Shown: positions 36,931-49,571 of the stretch, one piece after another
Numbering within the stretch: the first letter of the stretch is position 1
How the letters are laid out: each line of letters starts with the position of its first letter
DNA from: Caldovatus sediminis
GTDB taxonomy: Bacteria; Pseudomonadota; Alphaproteobacteria; Acetobacterales; Acetobacteraceae
Assembly (NCBI RefSeq): GCF_014644455.1
Contig: NZ_BMKS01000005.1
Location: forward strand, 292,313-356,312
Reading direction: 5' to 3'
Length of the DNA stretch: 64,000 nucleotides
Notes under the pieces: generated by a model
Seen by the model: only the letters and a program-made list of their open reading frames with translations
Told to the model about the DNA's origin: nothing
Database searches by the model: none
Made by a program: the position numbers and the translations under genes

Positions 36931-37653
36931 TCACTCGTCGCCGAGGAAGGTGGCGAATTCGCGCGCCGGCGCCCGCTCCGTGACCAGCGCGTTCTCCGGC
37001 GCGTCGGGATCGGCGTAGCCGAGCGACATCCCGCACACCACGGCTTCCGCGTCGGGGATCGGCAGATGCCTGCGGATCGTCCGGTGGCGCCGCGCGAAGG
37101 CGGCCTGCGGGCAGGTGTCGAGCCCGTGCGCGCGCGCCGCGACCATGACGTTCTGCAGGAACATGCCGTAGTCGAGCCAGGAGCCGATGGCGAGGCGCCG
37201 GTCAATGGTGAAGACGATGCCGACCGGGGCGCCGAAGAACTCGAAATTGCGCGCGTGCTGGCGGCGCATGCGCTCGGTCTCGCCCCGCCTGATGCCGAGC
37301 AGGCCGTAGAGGTCCCAGCCGACCTTGCGCCGGCGGGAGAGGTAGGGCTCGAAGAACTCGTGCGGGTAGTAGCGGTATTCCGCTTCCTCCGGCGCGCCCG
37401 CCATGTGCTCGGCGACCAGCGCCTCGGACAGGCGCCGCTTCGGCTCGCCGGTCAGCACGTAGGCGCGCCAGGGCTGCATGTTGGTGCCGGAGGGCGCGCG
37501 CGCGGCGACGTCGAGCAGGTGTTCGACCAGCGCGCGCGGCACCGGCGTCGGGAGGAAGGCGCGGATCGAACGGCGCGAGGTGATCGCCGCCTCCACCGCG
37601 GCGACCGCCTCGCCCCGCGGGGCGGGCGCCGTCGCGGGCAGGTCGGGCGCCAT
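36931..37653 (-). CDS. Nitroreductase family FMN-dependent oxidoreductase
   Basis: 240 residues: the FMN-binding start AITSRRSIRAFLPTPV and ARAPSGTNMQPWRAYVLTG, then MFLQNVMVAARAHGLDTCPQ and the C-terminal VCGMSLGYADPDAPEN. It reduces nitro compounds or quinones with NAD(P)H. The ATG overlaps the TGA of the dihydroorotase gene by one base (TGATG). The substrate in the cell is unknown. Confidence 0.9.
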   Translation of the reverse strand: MAPDLPATAPAPRGEAVAAVEAAITSRRSIRAFLPTPVPRALVEHLLDVAARAPSGTNMQPWRAYVLTGEPKRRLSEALVAEHMAGAPEEAEYRYYPHEFFEPYLSRRRKVGWDLYGLLGIRRGETERMRRQHARNFEFFGAPVGIVFTIDRRLAIGSWLDYGMFLQNVMVAARAHGLDTCPQAAFARRHRTIRRHLPIPDAEAVVCGMSLGYADPDAPENALVTERAPAREFATFLGDE

Positions 37654-38984
37654 CAGAAGCCCCGCGCCTCGGCGAAGCGCACCAGGCCGCCGCGCGGCGG
37701 GCCCAGCACCTCGTCCTCGCGCATCACCACCTGCCCGCGGATGATCGTCATCACCGGCCAGCCCGTGCATTCCTGCCCGGCGAAGGGCGTCCAGCCGCAG
37801 GGCGAGACGATCCAGCTCTCCTCGATCACGCGCCTCTTCCCGAGGTCCACGACGGTGAAGTCGGCGTCGTAGCCGGCGGCGAGGCGGCCCTTGCCGACCA
37901 CGCCGTAGACCCGCGCCGGGCCGGCGCACATCAGGTCCGCCAGCCGCGTCAGCGAGAGCCGGCCGGCGTTCACGTGGTCGAGCATCAGCGGCACCAGCGT
38001 CTGCACGCCGGTCAGCCCCGCCGCGGTGTCGGGCCAGGGCCGCTCCTTCGCCGCGCGGCTGTGCGGCGCGTGGTCGGAGCCGACGCAGTCCACCGTGCCG
38101 TCGCGCACCGCCGCCCAGGCGGCCTCCCTGTGGCGCGCGTCGCGGATCGGCGGGTTCATCACCGCGTAGCCGCCGAGGCGGTCGTAGGCCTCGTCGGTCT
38201 GGCTGAGGTGGTTGACCAGAACCTCGACGGTGGCGATGTCGCGGAAGTCCTTCAGGTACTCGAGCTCCTCCGCCGTGCTGACGTGCAGGATGTGCGCGGG
38301 GCGCCCGGTCCTGCGCGCCAGCGCCATCAGCCGGCGGGTGCCGAGGAAGGCGGTCTCGACGTCGCGCCACTCCATGTGGTTGCGGTGCGGCATGCCGGGG
38401 GTGAACAGCTTGCGCCGCGCCTGCAGCCGGTACTCGTCCTCGGAGTGGTAGCAGACGCGCCGCCTTCCGGCGCGCATCACGCGCTCCAGGCTCTCGTCGT
38501 CCTCGACCAGCAGGTCGCCGGTGGAGGAACCGGCGAAGACCTTGATCGCGCAGACGTTGGGCTGGAGCTCCAGCTCCGCCAGCGCGTTGATGTTGGTCTT
38601 GGTGGCGCCGACGTAGAGGCCGACGTCGCACCAGGCGCGGCCCTGGACGTATGCGCGCTTCCAGTCGAGGCGCTCGCGCCGGTCGATCAGCGGCGTGGTG
38701 TTCGGCATGTCGAACACCGCGGCGAGGCCGCCGAGCACCGCCGCGCGGGTGCCGTCCGAGACGTTCTCCACCTTCGGGTCGCCGGGGTCGCGCAGGTGGA
38801 CGTGCGGGTCTATCAGGCCGGGCAGGACGTGCAGGCCGCGGCAGTCGAGCACCTCGGCCGCCGCGGCGGTGCGCAGGTCGCCGAGCGCGGCGATGCGGCC
38901 GTCGCGCACGCCGACATCCGCCGCCTCGATCCCCCAGGGCAGCACGCACTGCCCGCCGCGCAGCACAAGGTCGTAGGAGGCCAT
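37653..38984 (-). CDS. Dihydroorotase (class I, cyclic amidohydrolase)
   Basis: 443 residues. Metal-binding motif DPHVHLRDPG near residue 60, the Lys region CAIKVFAG, His residues in CYHSEDE and AHILHVSTAEE, and the catalytic Asp in GSDHAPHS. The LHVLPGLIDPHVHLRDPG and DMPNTTP stretches match class I dihydroorotases, which close carbamoyl-aspartate to dihydroorotate in pyrimidine synthesis. An allantoinase/hydantoinase role is less likely but cannot be excluded, because neighbouring genes are not pyrimidine genes. Confidence 0.82.
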   Translation of the reverse strand: MASYDLVLRGGQCVLPWGIEAADVGVRDGRIAALGDLRTAAAAEVLDCRGLHVLPGLIDPHVHLRDPGDPKVENVSDGTRAAVLGGLAAVFDMPNTTPLIDRRERLDWKRAYVQGRAWCDVGLYVGATKTNINALAELELQPNVCAIKVFAGSSTGDLLVEDDESLERVMRAGRRRVCYHSEDEYRLQARRKLFTPGMPHRNHMEWRDVETAFLGTRRLMALARRTGRPAHILHVSTAEELEYLKDFRDIATVEVLVNHLSQTDEAYDRLGGYAVMNPPIRDARHREAAWAAVRDGTVDCVGSDHAPHSRAAKERPWPDTAAGLTGVQTLVPLMLDHVNAGRLSLTRLADLMCAGPARVYGVVGKGRLAAGYDADFTVVDLGKRRVIEESWIVSPCGWTPFAGQECTGWPVMTIIRGQVVMREDEVLGPPRGGLVRFAEARGF

Positions 38985-39062
38985 GCGCCCCTCTCCTCCG
39001 GTCGTCCGTCGTCCGGTCCCTGTTTGGCACCGCGGCGCGCCGGCCGGTAGCCCCCGCCCGGC

Positions 39063-39521
39063 TCAACCCGGCAGTCTGAGGTCGTAGGTGATCCACATCG
39101 TGCGGGTGGCGAGCCGGTCGTAGACGCCCCGGCCGCGGTAGTTGTCGTCCGCGGTGATCCAGCGGATCACGGACCAGCCGCGCTGGCGGCCGATCTCCGC
39201 CACGGCCCCGATCAGCGCGTCGGCGACGCGCCGGCCGCGGTATTCCGGGTCCACGAAGAGGTCGTCGAGGAAGCCGCCGGTGGTGGCGCTGAGCGGACGG
39301 GCGAAGGGGCGGTAGTGCGCGAGGCCGACGGCGCGGCCCTCCGCCGTCTCGGCGACCAGCGCCTCCACCTCGTGCGCCGGGTCGTGGATCCAGGACCAGA
39401 CGCGCGCGCGCATCTCCGGCGTCTGCGTCACCTTGTAGAAGCCGGCGTAGCCCGCGTAGAGCCGCTCCCAGTCGGCGCGGTGGCGGTGCTCGAGGGGGCG
39501 GATGGCGATGCCTTCGGGCAT
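39063..39521 (-). CDS. GNAT family N-acetyltransferase
   Basis: 152 residues with the GNAT core: acetyl-CoA-binding FVDPEYRGRRVADALIGAV and the preceding strand GGFLDDLF, then RWITADDNYRGRGVYDRLA. ATG 39521 (MPEGIAIRPLEHRHRADWE) fits the family start. The LYAGYAGFYKV segment near residue 20 is typical of a broad GNAT subgroup with unknown amine substrates. It is 17 bp from the truncated cupin gene. Confidence 0.88.
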   Translation of the reverse strand: MPEGIAIRPLEHRHRADWERLYAGYAGFYKVTQTPEMRARVWSWIHDPAHEVEALVAETAEGRAVGLAHYRPFARPLSATTGGFLDDLFVDPEYRGRRVADALIGAVAEIGRQRGWSVIRWITADDNYRGRGVYDRLATRTMWITYDLRLPG

Positions 39522-39538
39522 GGGCGCGGTCCTTCCGT

Positions 39539-39838
39539 TCAGCGCGGCGCCTCGCCGCCTTCGGGGCCGCGGAGGATCACCCGGGCGGCGAGGTCGGGAA
39601 AGTCCCCGAAGCGGTGCCCCGCGCCGGCGGGGGCGAAGAGCAGGTCGCCGGGGCCGGAGACGCCGACAGGGACCGCGTCGCGGCCGTGCGGCCCCTGCGG
39701 GTGGCGGCCGCGCGGGGCGTACCGGCGCGCCTCGAGCGCGCCGCGGCCGAGGAGGCGCGCGCCGCACCGGCCCGGCCCCGGCGGCGCGAGCGCGGCGGCG
39801 GCGAAGGCGAAGCGGGGATCGGCGGCGGCCTCGGGCAC
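39539..39838 (-). CDS. Cupin-domain protein, probably internally deleted
   Basis: 99 residues from GTG 39838. The start (EAAADPRFAFAAAAL) and the pieces RRYAPRGRHPQGPHGRDAV and GPGDLLFAPAGAGHRFGDF are those of a single-domain cupin. The beta-strands that normally lie between the HxRD-type segment and GDLLFAPAG are missing: RDAVPVGVSGPGD joins them directly, near 39660-39680. The metal-binding first cupin motif is therefore incomplete. The frame is preserved, but the protein is unlikely to bind metal normally. Confidence 0.5.
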   Translation of the reverse strand: MPEAAADPRFAFAAAALAPPGPGRCGARLLGRGALEARRYAPRGRHPQGPHGRDAVPVGVSGPGDLLFAPAGAGHRFGDFPDLAARVILRGPEGGEAPR

Positions 39839-39983
39839 GGCGTCCTGCTGCGCGAAACGCCCGGCAGGCTATGCGGCCGGCCGGCGCCCCGGCAATGGCG
39901 GGCCGGCAGGCCGCAGGCGCGACGCCGCGTCGCGGGAAGGCGGCAGGCCATGCCGACCGATCCCGGCGCCTCCGCCGCTGCGC

Positions 39984-40544
39984 CTAGAACGACACCCGCC
40001 CCGCGGCGGCCAGCGCGAGCAGGATCGAGGCGACACGCGTCGAAGGCTGCACCGCGCCCTCGCGCAGCCCGCGGAGCAGCGACGGGATCGGCAGCAGCGC
40101 CACGCCGATCTCCTCGTCGGGCTCGGGCGACTGCGGCCCTTCCGGCCGGGCGCCGAGGGCGAGGACGGTGGGCACGCGGTTCTCGTGCCGCGCGGGGTTC
40201 GGTCGCAGCGCGACCTCCGGGCGGAACTCGGCCGCGCCGTAGCCGGTCTCCTCCCGCAGCTCGTGCCGCGCGGCGTCCAGGGAGAGGCGTCCGCGGCGTC
40301 CACCAGGCCGCCGGGGAGCTCGAGATGCGCCTCCCGCGCGGCGGGGCGGTACTGGCGGACCGTCACGACATGGCCGTCGGGCGTGACCGCGACGACAGGG
40401 ACCCAATCGGGCCCCGCCAGCACCTAGTACGGATCGAGCACCACGCCGGATGGGGTGACGCGGGTGACGGCGCGATCCGACGGTCGCGGAGGGCGACGTG
40501 GCTGGCGGCGACGCGCCAGGGCCGCGCCGCCGGGCCGCCGTCGC

Positions 40545-40548
<4 letters not shown>
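39984..40548 (-). pseudogene. NUDIX hydrolase pseudogene
   Basis: The start GTG 40548 overlaps the gcvP stop. The family N-terminus (RPWRVAASHVALRDR) is in one frame, VTPSGVVLDPY in a second, followed by an in-frame TAG at 40424-40426. GPDWVPVVAVTPDG to ELPGGLVDAADAS follows, then loss of one base in CCCTGG (40277-40282) moves the NUDIX-box remainder LDAARHELREETG into another frame, which runs to the stop at 39984. Three separate lesions in one short gene make a functional product very unlikely unless the sequence is wrong at all three. Confidence 0.8.
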
Positions 40549-43462
<2,914 letters not shown>

Positions 43463-43466
<4 letters not shown>

Positions 43467-43840
43467 GCCTGGCTCTCCAGGAAGGCGGCGTAGGCGGCCT
43501 CGTCCATCAGCGCCTCGATCTCCGCCGGGTCGCGCGGCTCGATCCGGAAGAACCAGCCCTCGCCCGTGGGGTCGCGGTTGACCAGGCCGGGATCCTCGGC
43601 GAGCGCGCTGTTCACCTCGACGATCCGCCCGGCGATCGGGGCGTAGACGTCGGAGGCGGCCTTCACGCTCTCCACCACCGCCACGGGCTCGCCGGCGGCG
43701 ACCTCGCGCCCGATCTCGGGCAGGTCCACGAACACCACGTCGCCCAGCGCGTTCTGCGCGTGGTCGGAGATGCCGACGGTGGCGGTGTCGCCGTCCATCC
43801 GCAGCCATTCGTGGTCCTTGGTGTAGCGCAGCTCGGACAT
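43463..43840 (-). CDS. gcvH: Glycine cleavage system H protein
   Basis: 125 residues, normal GcvH size. The lipoyl-lysine lies in [15 protein letters not shown]; the N-terminus [17 protein letters not shown] and the [13 protein letters not shown] end are typical. It shuttles the aminomethyl group between P, T and L proteins. ATG 43840 is chosen as the conserved start; an earlier in-frame ATG at 43855 would overlap gcvT. Confidence 0.96.
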
Positions 43841-43851
43841 CGGGGCGGTCC

Positions 43852-44970
43852 TCATCGGGCGTAGCGGTGGGGGACGAAGGGCAGCGGGACGACGCGCGCG
43901 GGCAGGGCCTTGCCGCGCACCATCAGCGCGAGCGCGGTGCCGTCCGCGGCGTGGGCGCGCGCGACGTAGCCCATCGCCATCGGGCCGTTCAGCGTCGGGC
44001 CGAAGCCGCCGGAGGTGACCTCGCCGATCGCGGCGCCGCCGTCCGGGGCATGGATCGGCGTGCGGGCGCGCGCGGGCTGGCGCCCCTCCGGCCGGATGCC
44101 GACGCGCAGGCGCCTCGGCCCGTCGGCGAGTTCCTGGCGCACGCGCCCGGCGCCCGGGAAGTCCCAGGCCATGCGGCGGCGCTTGCCGATGGTCCAGGTG
44201 AGCGCGGCCTCGACCGGGCTCGTGGTCGCGTCGATGTCGTTGCCGTAGAGGCAGAGCCCCGCCTCCAGCCGCAGCGAATCGCGCGCGCCGAGCCCCGCCG
44301 GCGCCACGCCGGGCAGGCGCAGCAGGAGGCGTGCGAACTCCTCCGCCCGCTCGTCGGGGACCGAGATCTCGAACCCGTCCTCGCCGGTGTAGCCGGAGCG
44401 GCTGACGATCGCGGGCGCGCCGGCGACCGTCATCTCGGCGATCCCCATGAAGGGGAGCGCCGCCACCTCGGGTGCCACGGACGAGAGCGCGCCCGCCGCG
44501 CCCGGTCCCTGCAGGGCGAGCAGCGCCCGGTCCTCCCGCCGCGCCAGGCGCAGCCCGGGCGGCAGCGCGGCGGCGATGCGGTCGAAATCGTCCTGCTTGC
44601 GGCTGGCGTTGACGACGAGGAACAGCCGGTCGCCGAGATTGGCGACCATGAAGTCGTCCTCGATGCCGCCCGCCTCGTTGGTCAGCAGCCCGTAACGCTG
44701 CCGGCCGGGCTTCAGGCCCTGCACGTCGGCCGGGGTCAGCCGCTCCAGCGCCGCGGCGGCGCCCTGGCCGATCAGCTCCGCCTGGCCCATGTGGGAGACG
44801 TCGAACAGGGCGGCGGCGGCGCGGCAGTGCAGGTGCTCGGCCACGATGCCGGCCGGGTACTGCACCGGCATGGCGTAGCCGGCGAAGGGCACCATGCGGG
44901 CGCCGAGCTCGCGGTGCAGCGCGGCGAGCGGGGTCTCGCGCAGCGGGGTGTCGTCGGTGAATTCGGCCAC
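43852..44970 (-). CDS. gcvT: Aminomethyltransferase, glycine cleavage T protein
   Basis: 372 residues: [49 protein letters not shown], and the C-terminal barrel [21 protein letters not shown]. It moves the one-carbon unit to tetrahydrofolate and releases ammonia. First gene of the gcvTHP operon, beginning 44 bp after the glycine riboswitch, which should turn it on when glycine is abundant. The L protein gene is not nearby. Confidence 0.96.
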   Translation of the reverse strand: MAEFTDDTPLRETPLAALHRELGARMVPFAGYAMPVQYPAGIVAEHLHCRAAAALFDVSHMGQAELIGQGAAAALERLTPADVQGLKPGRQRYGLLTNEAGGIEDDFMVANLGDRLFLVVNASRKQDDFDRIAAALPPGLRLARREDRALLALQGPGAAGALSSVAPEVAALPFMGIAEMTVAGAPAIVSRSGYTGEDGFEISVPDERAEEFARLLLRLPGVAPAGLGARDSLRLEAGLCLYGNDIDATTSPVEAALTWTIGKRRRMAWDFPGAGRVRQELADGPRRLRVGIRPEGRQPARARTPIHAPDGGAAIGEVTSGGFGPTLNGPMAMGYVARAHAADGTALALMVRGKALPARVVPLPFVPHRYAR

Positions 44971-45013
44971 GGGCCCTCCTGCCGCGGTGGGCGGCGCGGG
45001 GTGTTGATCCGTG

Positions 45014-45228
45014 GCCCCCCTCTGTCCGAAGACCTGAGAGATTCGGCCGGCCGATTCGCCTCGGCCCGGCCTTACTCCGTCGGTGCCGGCGCCGCCGCGC
45101 GGAGCCGGGCTTTCCAGAGGCCCCTCCCCCGCGCGGCCCTTCTGCCTGAGCGTTTCCGGGGGCCGGTTGCGCCTTCGGCGGCGGTCCCTCCGGGGCGCCG
45201 GCGGACCGCTCTCTCCCGCGCGGGATCA
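45014..45228 (-). promoter_or_regulatory. Tandem glycine riboswitch in the gcvT leader
   Basis: On the minus strand two consecutive glycine aptamers are recognisable. The first starts GCGGGAGAGAGCGG and contains GCCGAAGGCGCAACC and CCGGAAACGCTCAGGCAGAA. The second contains GGGAGGGGCCTCTGGAAAGCC, the GACGGAGTAAGGC segment and GAATCTCTCAGGTC-TTCGGACAGAGGGGG. This is the classic cooperative two-aptamer arrangement upstream of gcvT, where glycine binding activates expression. Boundaries are approximate (about 45228-45128 and 45115-45014). Confidence 0.93.
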
Positions 45229-45423
45229 GCGGGATGGGTGCAGGATGGCCCAAGCCCGACCCGGACGCAACGGCGCGCGCGCCACCGTGTCCCGACCGGG
45301 AGCGGGTCGCGCGCCGTCGCTCGTCGCGGGGCCGGGCCGCTCCCCCGGGGACGGTGACGGCCCGGCGGGAAGATGGCAGGACGGCCGGCCGGGCGCCGGC
45401 GGCAGCGGCAGGAGGAAGCGAGG

Positions 45424-46143
45424 ATGGCAACGGATCTGGCCGGGAACGTGGTCGTGATCACGGGCGCGGCGGGGAATCTCGGGCGGGCGGTCGCCGCCGC
45501 CTTCGCGCGCGCGGGCGCCACGCTCGCGCTGCTCGACCGGGACGAGGCCGGGCTCGCCGAGGCGGCGCGCGGCGCGGCGGCGGCGCCCCGGGTGCTGGCC
45601 GTGCCGGCGGACGCCCTCGACCCGGCCTCGATGGAGGCGGCGGCGGAACGCGTGGCGCGCGCCTTCGGCCGGCTGGACGTGCTGTGCAACCTGATCGGCG
45701 GCTTCCGCATGGGCGATCCGGTGCACGCGACGCCGGCCGAGACCTGGCGGCTGATGCTGGACCTGAACGCGGGCTCGCTGCTGAACGCGGCCCGGGCCTT
45801 CGTGCCGCGCATCCTGGCGGCGGGCAACGGCGGCAAGGTGGTCAACGTCGCCGCCGCCGCGGCCGCGCGGGGCGCGGCGGGGATGGGCGCCTACAGCGCC
45901 TCCAAGGCCGCGGTGGTGCGGCTGACGGAGAGCATGTCGGCCGAGCTCCGCGGCGCCGGGATCAACGTCAACTGCGTGATGCCGACGACGATGGACACGC
46001 CGCAGAACCGCGCCGCCATGCCGGAGGCCGACCCGCGCGAGTGGGTGACGACGGAGGCGGTCGCCGACGTCATCCTCCTCCTCTGCACCGACGCGGCGCG
46101 GGCGGTGCACGGCGCGGCGATCCCCGTCTCGGGCCGCGCCTGA
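45424..46143 (+). CDS. Short-chain dehydrogenase/reductase (SDR)
   Basis: 239 residues with a Rossmann nucleotide-binding start [25 protein letters not shown], an NLIGG motif where classical SDRs have NNAG, and the catalytic Tyr/Lys in YSASKAAV. The C-terminus ([12 protein letters not shown]) is standard. It should act on an unknown alcohol or ketone with NAD(P). ATG 45424 is preceded by AGGAGGAAGCGAGG. It is divergent from the gcv operon. Confidence 0.9.
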   Translation: MATDLAGNVVVITGAAGNLGRAVAAAFARAGATLALLDRDEAGLAEAARGAAAAPRVLAVPADALDPASMEAAAERVARAFGRLDVLCNLIGGFRMGDPVHATPAETWRLMLDLNAGSLLNAARAFVPRILAAGNGGKVVNVAAAAAARGAAGMGAYSASKAAVVRLTESMSAELRGAGINVNCVMPTTMDTPQNRAAMPEADPREWVTTEAVADVILLLCTDAARAVHGAAIPVSGRA

Positions 46144-46163
46144 GGCGGCGCGTCCCGCCGCCC
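46144..46163. terminator. Stem-loop between convergent SDR and lipoprotein genes
   Basis: GGCGGC and GCCGCC (46144-46149, 46157-46162) form a six-pair GC stem with a seven-base loop in the 23-bp gap between two convergent genes. No U-tract follows on either strand, so it is only a possible shared terminator. Confidence 0.35.
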
Positions 46164-46166
46164 CGC

Positions 46167-46730
46167 TCAGAGCGGCCCGCGCCGCCGGTTCGCCGCCAGC
46201 TCCTCCGGCGTGAGCTGGAAGCCGATCAGCAGCGCGTAGTCGCCGAGGCGCCGGCCGTCGCCCAGCGGCAACATGATGCTGATCTCCTCGGACCGCGCGC
46301 GGGTGCGGCCGACATTGGGCGGGAAGCCGACCCGCGTGGCGAACTCGCGCTTGTTGAGGATCGCCTCGCCCGCGGCGTCGGTGACCGCGACGAACCAGGG
46401 CAGCTCCGCGCTGCGCGCCTGCGAGGCCGGGCCGCGTTCGGCCTCCATGTCGACCGTGAGCCGCACCTCGAGCGCCCGGCCGCGGTTGGCGTAGTCGCAG
46501 CGCGCATCGAAGCCGGTGACGCGTGCCCCGACCTCGAGCGCCGAGAGGTCCTGCCCGGCGCCCGGGCGGAAGCGCAGCAGGTCCGCCGCCTCGGCGAGGA
46601 TGCCGATGCGCGGGCAGGTGGCGGGCAGGACCGGCCGGGACCCCTCGCCGCCGCAGCCGGCCGCGAGGGCGAGCACCACGAGGGCGGGGACGAGCGCCGC
46701 CGCACGCCGCCGGTGAAACTTTCCGCGCAT
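46167..46730 (-). CDS. Lipoprotein of unknown function
   Basis: 187 residues. The N-terminus MRGKFHRRRAAALVPALVVLALAAGCGG is a lipoprotein signal peptide with lipobox LAAGC. The mature part has LPATCPRIGILAEAADLLRF and GARVTGFDARCDYANRGRALEVRLT, then LPWFVAVTDAAGEAILNKREF, which looks like a beta-sandwich. Genes of this kind are common divergent from ispH in Rhodospirillales-type genomes (recollection, unchecked). ATG 46730 is chosen because the signal peptide starts there. Confidence 0.75.
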   Translation of the reverse strand: MRGKFHRRRAAALVPALVVLALAAGCGGEGSRPVLPATCPRIGILAEAADLLRFRPGAGQDLSALEVGARVTGFDARCDYANRGRALEVRLTVDMEAERGPASQARSAELPWFVAVTDAAGEAILNKREFATRVGFPPNVGRTRARSEEISIMLPLGDGRRLGDYALLIGFQLTPEELAANRRRGPL

Positions 46731-46843
46731 CCCCGATCTATCCCCCTTGAGCCCTCGCGGGCGACGGCTAGTGTGCCGCCCGGTCCCCGGGGCAGCAACC
46801 CGCCCGAGACGATCGCCGCCGCCGGACAACGCCCCCGAGACGC

Positions 46844-47860
46844 ATGCCCCCTCCAGCGACCCATCCCTCCGAGGCGAAGCCCTCCCTCACCGTCCTGCTC
46901 GCCGGCCCGCGCGGCTTCTGCGCCGGGGTGGACCGCGCGATCCGGATCGTCGAGGAGGCGCTGCGCCTGCACGGGGCCCCGGTCTACGTGCGCCACGAGA
47001 TCGTGCACAACCGCTACGTCGTCGAATCGCTCGAGCGCCAGGGCGCGGTCTTCGTCGAGGAGCTGGACGAGATCCCGGACGACGGCCGCCCGGTGGTCTT
47101 CAGCGCGCACGGCGTGCCGAAGTCCGTCCCCGCCGAGGCGGCGCGGCGGCGGCTCTTCTACCTCGACGCCACCTGCCCGCTGGTGGGCAAGGTGCACCGC
47201 GAGGCGGAGCGGCACTTCGCCGCCGGGCGGCACATCCTGCTGATCGGCCACGCGGGGCACCCGGAGGTGATCGGCACCATGGGCCAGCTCCCGCCCGGCG
47301 CGGTGACGCTGGTCGAGGACGCCGCGCAGGCGCGCCGGCTGCGCGCGCCGGAGGGCCGGCCGCTCGCCTACATCACCCAGACGACGCTCAGCGTGGACGA
47401 CACGGCGGAGATCGTCGCCGCGCTGCGCACGCGCTTCCCCTCGATCGCCGGCCCGGCGAAGGAGGACATCTGCTACGCCACCACCAACCGCCAGGCCGCG
47501 GTGAAGGCGATCGCGCCGCGCTGCGACCTGCTGGTCGTGGTGGGCGCGCCCAACTCCTCCAACAGCCTGCGGCTGCGCGAGGTGGCGGAGCGCGCCGGCT
47601 GCCCGCGCGCGATCCTGGTGCAGCGCGGCGCCGAGCTCGACCCGGCGGTGGCCGAGGGCTGCGCCACGGTGGGCGTCACCGCCGGCGCCAGCGCGCCGGA
47701 GGCGCTGGTCGAGGAGGTGCTGGCGCGGCTGCGCACCCGCTTCGACCTCTGCGTCGAGGAGGTGGTGGTGCGCGAGGAGCGCGTCGCCTTCAAGCTGCCC
47801 GCGGCGCTGACCGAGGCGGACCCCGCCGCGCCGCCGCTCGCCGCCGCGACGACGCCCTGA
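46844..47860 (+). CDS. ispH: 4-hydroxy-3-methylbut-2-enyl diphosphate reductase
   Basis: 338 residues. The three cysteines that hold the 4Fe-4S cluster are in [21 protein letters not shown] and [11 protein letters not shown]. Other markers are [16 protein letters not shown], and GAPNSSNS. It makes IPP and DMAPP in the last step of the MEP pathway, which also feeds hopanoid synthesis. The stop overlaps the thrB start by one base (TGATG). Confidence 0.97.
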   Translation: MPPPATHPSEAKPSLTVLLAGPRGFCAGVDRAIRIVEEALRLHGAPVYVRHEIVHNRYVVESLERQGAVFVEELDEIPDDGRPVVFSAHGVPKSVPAEAARRRLFYLDATCPLVGKVHREAERHFAAGRHILLIGHAGHPEVIGTMGQLPPGAVTLVEDAAQARRLRAPEGRPLAYITQTTLSVDDTAEIVAALRTRFPSIAGPAKEDICYATTNRQAAVKAIAPRCDLLVVVGAPNSSNSLRLREVAERAGCPRAILVQRGAELDPAVAEGCATVGVTAGASAPEALVEEVLARLRTRFDLCVEEVVVREERVAFKLPAALTEADPAAPPLAAATTP

Positions 47861-48840
47861 TGGCGGTCTACACCGAGGTCGCGGACGAGGCGCTGCGCGC
47901 CTTCCTCGCGGAGTACGAGCTGGGCGAACTGGTGGCCTACCGCGGGATCGCGGAGGGCGTGGAGAACTCCAACTACGCGCTGCGCACCACGGCGGGCGAC
48001 TTCATCCTGACGCTCTACGAGCGGCGGGTGGACCCGCGCGAGCTGCCCTATTTCCTCGGGCTGATGGAGCACCTCGCGGCGCGCGGCATCCCCTGCCCGA
48101 CGCCGGTCAAGGGCCGCGACGGGCGCGCGCTGCGCGCGCTCGCTGGGCGCCCCGCGGCGATCTGCACCTTCCTGCCCGGCGTCTGGCCGCGGCGCGTGCG
48201 GCCGGAGCACTGCGCCCCGCTCGGCGCCGCCCTCGCCGCGCTGCACGCGGCGGGCGAGGGGTTCGAGCCGGTGCGCGAGAACGCGCTCGGGCCCCGGGGC
48301 TGGCCGCCGCTGCTCGAGGCCTGCCGCGCCCGCGGCGACGAGGTGCGCGAGGGGCTGGTCGCCGAGCTGGACGCCGCGCTCTCCGCCATCCTGCGCGACT
48401 GGCCCGCGCCCGGCGCGCTGCCGAGGGGGCACATCCACGCCGACCTGTTCCCGGACAACGTCTTCTTCCTCGACGGGCCGGACGGGAAGCCGCGCGTCTC
48501 CGGGCTGATCGACTTCTACTTCGCCTGCACCGACCTCCTCGCCTACGACATCGCGGTCTGCCTGAACGCCTGGTGCTTCGAGACCGACCTCTCCTTCAAC
48601 GTGACCAAGGCGCGGGCGCTGCTCTCCGCCTACCAGGCGACGCGGCCGCTGACGGCAACCGAGCGCGCGGCGCTGCCGGTGCTCTGCCGCGGCGCGGCGA
48701 TCCGCTTCCTGCTGACGCGGCTCTACGACTGGACGCACACGCCGCCGGGCGCGCTGGTGACGCGCAAGGACCCGCTCGAGTACCTGCGCCGGCTGCGCTT
48801 CCACGCCGAGGCGCGGGGGCCCTCGGCCTATGGCCTCTGA
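47860..48840 (+). CDS. thrB: Homoserine kinase, aminoglycoside-phosphotransferase-fold type (ThrB)
   Basis: 326 residues of the APH-fold homoserine kinase used by many alphaproteobacteria instead of the GHMP type. Typical sequence includes [13 protein letters not shown] at the start, [12 protein letters not shown] (catalytic Asp) and [17 protein letters not shown] (metal-binding Asp). It phosphorylates homoserine for threonine synthesis. It lies between ispH and rnhA, the common alphaproteobacterial order. Confidence 0.92.
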   Translation: MAVYTEVADEALRAFLAEYELGELVAYRGIAEGVENSNYALRTTAGDFILTLYERRVDPRELPYFLGLMEHLAARGIPCPTPVKGRDGRALRALAGRPAAICTFLPGVWPRRVRPEHCAPLGAALAALHAAGEGFEPVRENALGPRGWPPLLEACRARGDEVREGLVAELDAALSAILRDWPAPGALPRGHIHADLFPDNVFFLDGPDGKPRVSGLIDFYFACTDLLAYDIAVCLNAWCFETDLSFNVTKARALLSAYQATRPLTATERAALPVLCRGAAIRFLLTRLYDWTHTPPGALVTRKDPLEYLRRLRFHAEARGPSAYGL

Positions 48841-49378
48841 CGGCGCGCCGGCGGAGGCGGGCGGCGCCGGCGGGGCCGCGACGCCGGCGGAGCGGCTGCT
48901 CTCGGCCGCGCCGGGGCGGGTCGTCGAGGTGTGGACGGACGGCGGCTGCAGCCCGAATCCCGGGCCGGGCGGCTGGGCGGCGATCCTCGTCTACGGCACG
49001 CACCACAAGGAGCTGTCGGGCGCCGAGCCGCACTCCACCAACAACCGCATGGAGCTGACCGCGGCGATCGCGGCGCTGGAGGCGCTGAAGCGCCCCTGCC
49101 GCGTCGTGCTGCACACCGACAGCGAATACCTGCGCAACGGCATCACGCGCTGGATCAAGGACTGGGTCCGCAAGGGCTGGCGCACCGCGGCGCGGCAGCC
49201 GGTGGCGAACCAGGAGCTGTGGCAGCGGCTGCTCGCGGCGGCGGAGCCGCACGAGATCGACTGGCGCTGGGTGCGCGGCCACGCCGGCGATCCGATGAAC
49301 GAGCGCGTGGACCGGCTGGCGGCGGCGGCGCGGGAGAGCCTCTCGGCCGGCGCCGGACGGCGCGCCGGGCGCCGCTGA
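48830..49378 (+). CDS. rnhA: Ribonuclease HI
   Basis: 182 residues; the enzyme core starts about residue 30 after an A/G-rich N-terminal extension. All four catalytic acidic residues are visible: Asp in [12 protein letters not shown], Glu in NNRMELTA, Asp in LHTDSEYL and Asp in MNERVDRLA. It cleaves RNA in RNA-DNA hybrids. ATG 48830 overlaps thrB by 11 bp. The usual enzyme starts near residue 28-30, so the true start could be later, but no ATG occurs there. Confidence 0.94.
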   Translation: MASDGAPAEAGGAGGAATPAERLLSAAPGRVVEVWTDGGCSPNPGPGGWAAILVYGTHHKELSGAEPHSTNNRMELTAAIAALEALKRPCRVVLHTDSEYLRNGITRWIKDWVRKGWRTAARQPVANQELWQRLLAAAEPHEIDWRWVRGHAGDPMNERVDRLAAAARESLSAGAGRRAGRR

Positions 49379-49571
49379 GCGGCGCCGCCCGCATCCCGCG
49401 CCCGGCGGGGCGGCGGCCGGCCTCGCGACGCATCCCGGGCGCGCTGCCGCGCACCCCCCATGCGGGCGGCGCGTGTCCGCGGTGCGGCGCGCGCGGCCGC
49501 GCCCCCCTATCCCGCCCCCGCCCGCCCGTGCCTTAATCCGCCGGGAGGGAACGCCGGCAAGAGGAGCAGGC

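Noticed and set aside
45229-45423. Sigma54-like promoter before the glycine riboswitch
   Set aside because: GG and GC elements are 8 rather than 10 bases apart, so the pattern fails.
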